Positions 32,443 through 38,239 of a DNA stretch of 38,239 bases are shown in pieces (position 1 is the first letter of the stretch; each line of letters begins with the position of its first letter). This stretch comes from Pseudomonadota bacterium. GTDB taxonomy: Bacteria; Pseudomonadota; Alphaproteobacteria; Kiloniellales; J153. The translations under genes were made by a program, and so were the position numbers. The notes under the pieces are model-generated. The model made no database searches and was not told the DNA's origin. It saw only the letters and a list, made by a program, of their open reading frames with translations. Where the stretch lies: the NCBI GenBank assembly GCA_022572685.1, contig JACZVL010000006.1:1-38239 (forward strand), read 5' to 3'.

Positions 32443-32676
32443 TCAGCCCATGCCGGTAGCGGTCTCGGCGATCAGTTCGTAGTACGCGCGGTCGCGCAGG
32501 GCAAAACAGGAAATCGTCTTGGTCTGCAGCGGATCCGCCACGTTGATCAGGCGGGCATGCGGGATGCTGGGATCGGTCTCCAGGATGGCCCCGACCTTCC
32601 AGATGCTGGCGCGCTTCTGGACGCTCACGCGTTGCGCGTAGCGCTGCCCTTCCTTGACGTTGAACCTCTGCACCAT
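32443..32676 (-). CDS. Small conserved-type hypothetical protein
   Basis: A 77-residue soluble protein beginning MVQRFNVKEGQRYAQR. No family recognised. It has an even mix of charged and hydrophobic residues (VGAILETDPSIPHARLINV, CFALRDRAYYELIAE), like a small beta domain. AAAGGA lies 9 bases before the ATG. It converges with the small exported protein gene (38 bp between stops). Confidence 0.55.
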   Translation of the reverse strand: MVQRFNVKEGQRYAQRVSVQKRASIWKVGAILETDPSIPHARLINVADPLQTKTISCFALRDRAYYELIAETATGMG

Positions 32677-33031
32677 GCTTTTCGTCCTTTCTTCCCCTTG
32701 GCTCGGATCGGTGCTTAGGATTTCCACAATATGATTAAGAAAGGTTTGAGCCGCGGACGCCGTCCGCGATGCGCGCGGGCCGGACGGCGCGCGACGACGG
32801 CCAAGCGCCGGCCGAGCAGCGCCCGGGCGCGGGCGAGCCCATACCAGCCCCCCCGGGGGATCAGGGAAACCGGGACCGGGATCGTTATCAAACGGTTCTT
32901 GGTATCGGCGCGTTAAGGTTGGCTTTACCCTGGGGAAGGTACAAAACACATGAAATAGTGGGCTTTTCCTGAGTGCGGACCGCCGTGGCCCGTGGGAACC
33001 GCCAGCTCGTGGGAACCGCCAAAGGAGCGGC
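32677..33031. other. Intergenic region with direct repeat
   Basis: No gene seen. CGTGGGAACCGCCA occurs twice (32991-33004 and 33008-33021), ending just before the ribosome site (GGAG) of the methyltransferase. The middle is very GC-rich (32740-32880). Confidence 0.4.
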
Positions 33032-33994
33032 ATGGTCGCCAACTCGAAAACCGACCAGGAGACCCAGGACGACAAGGGCGCCTTCTCCTTGCGCGAGCGC
33101 CTGACGGCGTGGTGGGAAGGCTACGACCTTCTGGAAACGCCCGCCGAGCCGGCGCCCGCCGCCGAGCCCGAGGCCACGCCGGTCCACTACGAGCCGCCCA
33201 AGCAGCGCTGGGAGACCTCGCGCGTGACCCTGGTCCAAAAGGTCTGGGGCGAGGGTTTCGCGAGCCCGGGCGACCGCAACCACATCCTCACCATGGTCCA
33301 GATCTTCGGCCTCGATCCGGCCATGACCGTTCTCGACCTGGGCGCGGGCCTGGGCGGGGCGGCGCGCATCATGTGCGAGAAGTTCGGCGTCTGGGTCACC
33401 GGTTTCGAGGTCGACGAGGCCCTGGCCGAGGCCGGCATGGCGCTCTCGGTCAAGTATGGCATGGGCGAGAAGGCGCCGGTCCACACCTTCGACCCCGCCA
33501 CTTTCGAGCACAAGCAGGGCTCCGTCGACTGCGTGTTCTCGAAGGAGTTCCTGTTCACGGTCGCGGACAAGCGGAAATTCCTGAAGGCGGTCGAGAACCT
33601 GATGAAGCCCAAGGGCCAGTTCCTGTTCATCGACTTCATGCTGGCCAAGCGCCACCTGCGCTCGCCGACCCTGGAGACCTGGACGGAGAACGAGCCCCTG
33701 CGGCCCCATCCCTGGGCGCTGGAGGACTATCAGGAGGCGCTCGGCGAGCTGCGCCTCGACATCCGGGTCGCCGAGGACGTCACCAAGGCGTTCCGCGCCA
33801 TGGTGATCAAGGGCTGGGCCGACTACACCGATTCGGCCGGGCCCGGCAGCGTCGGCATGGAATCCGCGCCGACGCTGGTCGACGAGGTCGAGCTCTGGAC
33901 CCGCCGCATCCAGGCCATCGACAGCGGCGACCTCAAGGTCTGCCGGATCCACGCCTTCAAGAAAGACAGCGGCCTGATGATGTCGAACTGGTAG
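33032..33994 (+). CDS. SAM-dependent methyltransferase
   Basis: A 320-residue class I methyltransferase. After an acidic, proline-rich N-terminal ~50 residues, motif I is VLDLGAGLGGAARIM near 99-113. Acidic FEVDEALAEAG follows, and DCVFSKEFLFTVADKRKFLKA takes the post-I/II position. The C-terminal part contains WTRRIQAIDSGDLKVCRIHAFKK. The pattern resembles small-molecule methyltransferases of the phosphoethanolamine/sarcosine type but the substrate cannot be told. The ATG has AAAGGAG 5 bases upstream, inside the second copy of a direct repeat. Confidence 0.8.
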   Translation: MVANSKTDQETQDDKGAFSLRERLTAWWEGYDLLETPAEPAPAAEPEATPVHYEPPKQRWETSRVTLVQKVWGEGFASPGDRNHILTMVQIFGLDPAMTVLDLGAGLGGAARIMCEKFGVWVTGFEVDEALAEAGMALSVKYGMGEKAPVHTFDPATFEHKQGSVDCVFSKEFLFTVADKRKFLKAVENLMKPKGQFLFIDFMLAKRHLRSPTLETWTENEPLRPHPWALEDYQEALGELRLDIRVAEDVTKAFRAMVIKGWADYTDSAGPGSVGMESAPTLVDEVELWTRRIQAIDSGDLKVCRIHAFKKDSGLMMSNW

Positions 33995-34020
33995 GCGCCC
34001 CCTGGCCGGGCGCCTCCCGG

Positions 34021-34049
34021 TTGACAGATCGGAGCCGGGCCCCTATTTT
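34021..34049 (+). promoter_or_regulatory. rpmJ promoter
   Basis: TTGACA (34021-34026), 17-bp spacer, TATTTT (34044-34049). A near-ideal sigma-70-type promoter 100 bp before rpmJ. Confidence 0.65.
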
Positions 34050-34093
34050 TCCGGCCTTCCCGTGGCTTCCCGCCCCGGGAGCCGGTTCCACAG

Positions 34094-34129
34094 CCCGCGC
34101 TAAGCCTACTGCCCGCGCTAAGCCCACTG
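34094..34129 (+). repeat. 18-bp tandem duplication in the rpmJ leader
   Basis: CCCGCGCTAAGCCyACTG twice in tandem (34094-34111 and 34112-34129), differing at one position. It lies in the predicted 5' untranslated region of rpmJ. Confidence 0.7.
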
Positions 34130-34150
34130 CCCACCCAAGAAGGTCATGCC

Positions 34151-34276
34151 ATGAAGGTCGTCAATTCGTTGAAAACCGCCAAATTGCGGGACAAGGGCTG
34201 CCGTGTGGTGCGCCGCAAGGGCCGCGTCTACGTGATCAACAAGCGCAACCCGCGTTTCAAGGCGCGCCAGGGCTGA
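34151..34276 (+). CDS. rpmJ: 50S ribosomal protein L36 (type B)
   Basis: A 41-residue basic protein, [20 protein letters not shown] then [21 protein letters not shown]. This is the C-minus type of L36: it lacks the four zinc-ligand Cys/His residues of the C-plus form, retaining one Cys. It is the last-assembled small protein of the 50S subunit. AAGAAGG lies upstream of the ATG, a strong promoter precedes it and a terminator follows at 34349-34382. Confidence 0.95.
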   Translation: MKVVNSLKTAKLRDKGCRVVRRKGRVYVINKRNPRFKARQG

Positions 34277-34348
34277 TCCCGGCTGGGCCCCCCGGCGGGG
34301 GCTCGTCACCGCCACCCCGGCGCCACCCCGGCGCCACCGCGCGATCCC

Positions 34349-34382
34349 AAGCCGCCCTTTCCCCCGGGGGAGCGCGGCTTTT
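34349..34382 (+). terminator. Intrinsic terminator after rpmJ
   Basis: Stem AAGCCGC with GCGGCTT and an inner CCCCC/GGGGG pairing, followed by TTTT at 34379-34382. It lies 72 bp after the rpmJ stop; the gap contains the tandem GCCACCCCGGC repeats (34311-34335). Confidence 0.7.
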
Positions 34383-34457
34383 GCATGGCCAGGCCGCCCA
34401 TCTCCAGGCTGCGGTAATTAGGGCGCAGTAGGGCCCCGGGGGTGGTGCAAGCCGTCG

Positions 34458-34506
34458 TTGACCCCCATTCTGGCGCGGTCCATAGTGCCTGCAAGTGGTA
34501 CTACCA
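34458..34506 (+). promoter_or_regulatory. glcD promoter with FadR/GlcC-type operator
   Basis: TTGACC (34458-34463), 17 bp, CATAGT (34481-34486). Immediately downstream is the palindrome TGGT-ACT-ACCA (34496-34506) in the context AGTGGTACTACCAAT. TGGT-N3-ACCA is the recognised core for the FadR subfamily of GntR regulators (GlcC, LldR, PdhR). Position over the start site suggests repression. No such regulator gene is in the window. Confidence 0.5.
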
Positions 34507-34567
34507 ATTTGACGAACCGGCCGAATCGCCCGGCCGGAACCCCCCGATTGGGAACCCGGAAGCCGCC

Positions 34568-36055
34568 ATGCGCATGCCCGAGCCGGAACAGGGGATCATC
34601 GCCCGCCGCGCCGAGATCGTCCGGGCGCTGCGCGGGATCGTGCCCGGCGAGGGCGTGATCGACGATATCGACGCGTTGCGCGCCTACGAGAGCGATGGCC
34701 TGACCGCCTACCGCCAGGTTCCGCTGATCGCCGTCCTGCCGAGCACCACCGAGCAGGTCAGCCGGGTGCTGGCCTACTGCAACCAGGCGAGCGTCAAGGT
34801 GGTGCCGCGCGGCGCCGGCACCTCGCTCTCGGGCGGGGCGCTGCCCTTGGCCGACGGGGTGCTGCTGGCCATGACCAAGTTCAACCGCATCCTCGAGGTC
34901 GATTTCGACAACCGCTGCGCCGTGGTCCAGCCCGGGGTCACCAACCTGGGCATCACCGACGCGGTGGCCCACGCCGGCTACTACTACGCGCCCGACCCCT
35001 CGAGCCAGATCGCCTGCACCATCGGCGGCAACGTGGCCGAGAACTCGGGCGGGGTGCACTGCCTCAAGTACGGCCTGACCACCAACAACCTGCTCGGCCT
35101 CGAAATTCTGCTGATCGACGGCACCGCGATCCGGATCGGCGGCAAGCACCTGGACTCCGAGGGCTACGACCTGCTCGGCCTGATGACCGGCTCGGAGGGG
35201 CTGTTGGGCGTGGTCACCGAGGTCACGGTGCGGCTGCTGAAGAAGCCGGAGACCGCGCGCGCGATCCTGCTCGGCTTCCCCAGCGCCGAGCAGGCCGGGG
35301 ACTGCGTGGCCGCGATCATCGGCGCCGGCATCGTGCCCGGCGGCATGGAGATGATGGACCGGCTCGCGATCCACGCCGCCGACGACTTCGTCCACGCCGG
35401 CTACCCGCGCGACGTCGAGGCGCTGTTGATCGTCGAGCTCGACGGCCCGCGGGTCGAGGTCGACGATCTGATCGCGCGGGTCTCCGAGATCGCGGAATCC
35501 AAGGGCGCGACGACCAGCCGGGTCTCCAACAGCGAGGCCGAGCGCGACGCCTTCTGGGCCGGCCGCAAGGCGGCCTTCCCGGCGATCGGGCGCATTTCGC
35601 CGGACTACTACTGCATGGACGGCACCATCCCGCGCCACAGGCTGCCGGTGGTGCTCGCGCGCATGCGCGAGATGAGCGAAAGGTACGGCCTGCGCGTGGC
35701 CAACGTGTTCCACGCCGGCGACGGCAACCTGCATCCGCTGATCCTTTACGACGCCAACGAGACCGACGAGCTCGACCGCGCCGAGCGCTTCGGCGCCGAG
35801 ATCCTCAAGCTCTGCGTCGAAGTGGGCGGCGTGCTGACCGGCGAGCACGGCGTCGGCGTCGAGAAGCGCGACCTCATGGGGGTGATGTTCTCCGAGGCCG
35901 ACCTCAAGCAGCAGCAGCGGGTCAAGTGCGCCTTCGATCCCCAATCGCTGCTCAACCCGGGCAAGGTGTTTCCCGTGCTGCACCGCTGCGCCGAGCTCGG
36001 CCGCATGCACATCAGCGGCGGCAAGCTGCCGTTCCCGGATCTGCCGCGGTTCTAG
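34568..36055 (+). CDS. glcD: Glycolate oxidase subunit GlcD
   Basis: A 495-residue FAD-linked oxidase. The FAD-binding half contains PRGAGTSLSGGALPL, PGVTNLGITDA and CTIGGNVAENSGGVHCLKYG. The C-terminal domain has FHAGDGNLHP and the ending GVLTGEHGVGVEKRDLMG with NPGKVFP, both typical. GlcD oxidises glycolate to glyoxylate together with GlcE and GlcF at the membrane. Start ATG 34568 is chosen (GGAAG upstream); ATG 34574 is also possible. In most relatives glcE follows directly; here a methyltransferase gene stands between. Confidence 0.92.
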   Translation: MRMPEPEQGIIARRAEIVRALRGIVPGEGVIDDIDALRAYESDGLTAYRQVPLIAVLPSTTEQVSRVLAYCNQASVKVVPRGAGTSLSGGALPLADGVLLAMTKFNRILEVDFDNRCAVVQPGVTNLGITDAVAHAGYYYAPDPSSQIACTIGGNVAENSGGVHCLKYGLTTNNLLGLEILLIDGTAIRIGGKHLDSEGYDLLGLMTGSEGLLGVVTEVTVRLLKKPETARAILLGFPSAEQAGDCVAAIIGAGIVPGGMEMMDRLAIHAADDFVHAGYPRDVEALLIVELDGPRVEVDDLIARVSEIAESKGATTSRVSNSEAERDAFWAGRKAAFPAIGRISPDYYCMDGTIPRHRLPVVLARMREMSERYGLRVANVFHAGDGNLHPLILYDANETDELDRAERFGAEILKLCVEVGGVLTGEHGVGVEKRDLMGVMFSEADLKQQQRVKCAFDPQSLLNPGKVFPVLHRCAELGRMHISGGKLPFPDLPRF

Positions 36056-36073
36056 AAGACGCGGGTCCCGAGC

Positions 36074-36832
36074 ATGACGATGGTCAACTACGACGGCTTG
36101 GCACGCGAATACGCGCAGCATCGTGGCGCCTTGCCGGCGGTCACCGAAGCGTTGCTCGAGGGTAGCTCGCTGTCCCGCGACTCGCGGGTACTCGAGCTGG
36201 GCTGCGGCACCGGCAACTACATCCGCGCAATCAACGATGCGGTCGGCTGCGCCTGTTGGGGCATCGATCGTTCGGAGGACATGCTTGGCCACGCACGGCT
36301 GCGCGCTGGCGACGTCGCGTTCGCGCGCGGTGACGCGACGCAGCTCGATTTCGCCGACGGAAGTTTCGACCTGGTGTTCAGCGTCGACGTGATCCACCAC
36401 ATCGATGCCAAGGCGAATTTCTACAAGCAGGCTTATCGGGTGCTCGGTCCCGGCGGCCGGCTCTGCACCATGACCCACTCCGAGGAGCTGATTCGCGTCT
36501 CGCCGTTGCTGAGCCGCTATTTTCCGGAGACCGTACCGGTCAATATCGCGCGCTACCCGACCGTGGATGCGCATCGCGAGTGGATGACGCGCGCGGGCTT
36601 CCGGGAATTTTCCAAAACCGTGGTTTCTCAACCGGTTTCGGTCACGGACAGCGGGTGTTACGCCAGCAAGGCCGATTCGACGCTGCACATGATCCCGCAA
36701 GATGCCTTCGAGCGCGGGCTCACGCGTCTGGAACGCGACCTGGCGTCTGGCCCGATTACCGGTTTGCGCCGTTACTTGGGACTTTGGGGCACGAAGGCGG
36801 CGGCGGGACCGGGGACGAGGGCGCCAAGGTGA
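36074..36832 (+). CDS. Class I SAM-dependent methyltransferase inserted between glcD and glcE
   Basis: A 252-residue methyltransferase. Motif I is VLELGCGTGNYIRAI near 39-53, the acidic residue is in GIDRSEDML, GDATQLDFADGSFDLV covers motif II, and VIHHI with RVLGPGGRLCTMTHS covers motif III. This is the UbiE/Methyltransf_11 type; the acceptor is unknown. It starts 18 bp after the glcD stop, and its stop overlaps the glcE GTG by 3 bases (GTGA). Its codon use looks less GC-extreme than glcD or glcE. The last residues (AAAGPGTRAPR) look like read-through into former glcE leader sequence. Confidence 0.8.
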   Translation: MTMVNYDGLAREYAQHRGALPAVTEALLEGSSLSRDSRVLELGCGTGNYIRAINDAVGCACWGIDRSEDMLGHARLRAGDVAFARGDATQLDFADGSFDLVFSVDVIHHIDAKANFYKQAYRVLGPGGRLCTMTHSEELIRVSPLLSRYFPETVPVNIARYPTVDAHREWMTRAGFREFSKTVVSQPVSVTDSGCYASKADSTLHMIPQDAFERGLTRLERDLASGPITGLRRYLGLWGTKAAAGPGTRAPR

Positions 36833-37698
36833 CCGACACCTTCAGGCCCGAGAACGCCGATCAGGTGGTCGAGGCGGTCGCCTGGGCGGCGGCCGAGGCC
36901 CAGCCGCTCGAGGTCGCCGGGCGCGGCTCCAAGCGCGGCTTCGGCCGGCCGGTGGAGGCGGCCCACGCCATCGACCTCTCGGGCCTGAGCGGGATCACGC
37001 TCTACGAGCCCGAGGAGCTGGTGCTCTCGGCGCGCGCCGGCACGCCCCTGGCCGAGATCGAGGCGACACTGGCGGCGGAGCGCCAGCAGCTCGCCTTCGA
37101 GCCCGGCGACCTGGGGCCGCTGCTCGGCGCCGGGGCCGGGCAGGGCAGTATCGGCGGCGTGCTGGCCTGCAACCTGGCCGGACCGCGGCGCATCAAGGCC
37201 GGGGCGGCGCGCGATCATTTCCTGGGCGCCCGCGCGGTCTCGGGCCGGGGCGAGGCCTTCAAGTGCGGCGGCCGGGTGGTCAAGAACGTGACCGGCTACG
37301 ACCTCTGCAAGCTGCTCGCCGGCTCCTACGGCACGCTCGCGCTGCTCACCGATGTCACCGTCAAGGTCATGCCGGCGCCGGAGAAGACCCGGACCGTGCT
37401 GCTGCTCGGCCTCGACGACGTGGGCGCCCGCGCCGCCATGACCCGGGCCCTGCAATCGTCCCACGAGGTCTCCGGCGCGGCCCACTTGCCGGCGCCGGTG
37501 GCGGCGCGCTCGGCCGTCTCCTACGTCGCCCAGGCCGGCGGCGCGGTGACCGCGCTCCGGGTCGAGGGGCCGGGACCTTCGGTCGCCTACCGCTGTGCGG
37601 CCCTGCGCCGCACTCGGTCTTCGCCCAATGAGCCCGTCGAACTGGGGCTGTTACCTGTCGTTCACTCATCGTTTTTTCTCCAAAAAGTTGAGCCGTGA
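36829..37698 (+). pseudogene. glcE: Truncated glycolate oxidase subunit GlcE
   Basis: From GTG 36829 the frame reads TDTFRPENADQVVEAVAWAA, then VAGRGSKRGFGRPV, QGSIGGVLACNLAGPRRI and GRVVKNVTGYDLCKLLAGS, all typical of the FAD-binding GlcE subunit. After SVAYRCAALRR (about residue 261, position 37613) the family sequence stops and about 28 unrelated residues lead to a stop at 37698. A normal GlcE has roughly 350-400 residues and a C-terminal substrate domain, absent here. The product would not be functional unless the cut is an assembly artefact. Confidence 0.75.
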
Positions 37699-38239
37699 TA
37701 CCTTCGATACTTGCAACACGCTGATGCACCGACGGACAGCCGGCCTACTGCCCCAACGCACATGTCCTATTCGCGATTCGCCCGAGTGACGCAAGGGCGA
37801 ATCCTGCCTCGCCCGGCTGCGAATCGATGCTCGCTCCGCCGGCATCTGTTCCTCCTATCTGTTGGGTAAGTGGTGTCTACCACGAGAATCGTGTCTCCAT
37901 CTTGCGCCGCGAAGATCACCTCCGCTAAACGGAAACCAGGCCGCGGTGTCACATGGCGGAGCGATTCCCTCCGAGTTTGCGCTGATCGCTGCGGTTGTTT
38001 CACAATGTTCGCTCCTGACCAACCGTCTCCCGTCGCCGTCAGACCCGCTACCCCATAGCCGTAATTCGGCGAGCTTACTCACGCAGAAATTTGGATTTTT
38101 TTCTTTGTGACCGACCTGTTCTCTCGCTCCCGGCATGTGCCCTCACAACTCGACGGAATACCAAACCGCCCAACGTTCTTCAAGTCGGATGATTATCTGA
38201 CAGGTGCGCGCCTGACACCTGGCTTGGGGGCGTCGCCGA
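37613..38239. other. Unassigned right-end sequence, lower GC
   Basis: From the glcE break to the window end no convincing gene is seen on either strand, and base composition looks clearly lower in GC than the flanking genes. Near the end, CTGACA-GGTGCGCGC-CTGACACCT (from 38198) has a direct repeat of CTGACA around a near-palindromic centre and could be the terminus of a mobile element. GTGGT-N4-ACCAC (37870-37883) is another inverted repeat. Reading frames of 60-90 codons exist but have no recognised motif. Confidence 0.35.

Noticed and set aside
34418-36700. 760-codon minus-strand frame opposite glcD and the methyltransferase
   Set aside because: Shadow frame of high-GC codons; no ribosome site or domain, and the plus strand encodes unmistakable GlcD.
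37767-38136. Minus-strand frames of 78-93 codons at the right end as transposase remnants
   Set aside because: No DDE/HTH motif or recognisable transposase segment could be seen; only described as unassigned sequence.

Overview
The window is high-GC DNA from an alphaproteobacterium, most probably of the Rhodospirillales/Kiloniellales type. The indicators are a CpdR-type receiver protein, a DUF2336 protein, a PraR/PhrR-like XRE regulator, Tad/Flp pilus components, an AcuI-type reductase and a type-B ribosomal protein L36, all with strongly GC-biased codon use. Genus cannot be assigned from the sequence alone.

Layout. 1-3.6 kb is housekeeping sequence: acuI-like reductase, GNAT acetyltransferase and N-formylglutamate amidohydrolase on the minus strand, then cpdR and a tRNA-Val(GAC) on the plus strand. 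3.6-21.5 kb is a catabolic island that starts at the 3' end of the tRNA with a scar: the C-terminus of a tyrosine integrase fused to the N-terminus of a sugar-phosphate isomerase. 21.8-26.5 kb carries an Flp-type pilin and a three-subunit molybdenum hydroxylase operon (coxM/coxS/coxL-like) with a MoaD-like protein. 26.6-32.7 kb carries a PAS histidine kinase, a DUF2336 protein, a PraR-like regulator, a TadG-like protein and two small unknown proteins. 33.0-37.7 kb carries a SAM methyltransferase, rpmJ, glcD, a second methyltransferase and a truncated glcE. The last ~0.6 kb has no recognisable gene and looks lower in GC.

The main discovery is the island. Its gene set matches the rhizopine-catabolism (moc) genes known from Sinorhizobium meliloti (mocABRC, mocDEF): a MocR-type regulator, a MocA-type dehydrogenase, a MocC/IolE-type dehydratase, a MocB-type sugar-binding protein, a desaturase-like MocD and a Rieske ferredoxin MocE. 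Added to these are an ABC permease and ATPase, a DegT-type aminotransferase of the kind that handles scyllo-inosose/scyllo-inosamine, IolD, a nitrilase-family amidohydrolase, three more Gfo/Idh/MocA dehydrogenases and an SDR. The inferred route is: import of rhizopine (3-O-methyl-scyllo-inosamine) or a related aminocyclitol; oxidative O-demethylation by MocD/MocE; removal of the amino group by the DegT enzyme; dehydration of the inosose by MocC/IolE; ring opening by IolD to 5-deoxyglucuronate. IolB, IolC, IolJ, IolA and the ferredoxin reductase MocF are not in the window.

A 45-bp composite motif (TTGnCCCC-like half, N8, GGGACA-like half, N17, GGGTACA-like half) occurs three times with identical spacing: ahead of the transport/degradation operon (12501-12545), in the mocR/mocA divergent region (14710-14754) and ahead of mocDE (17837-17881). 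It is the best candidate for the MocR operator and ties three transcription units into one regulon.
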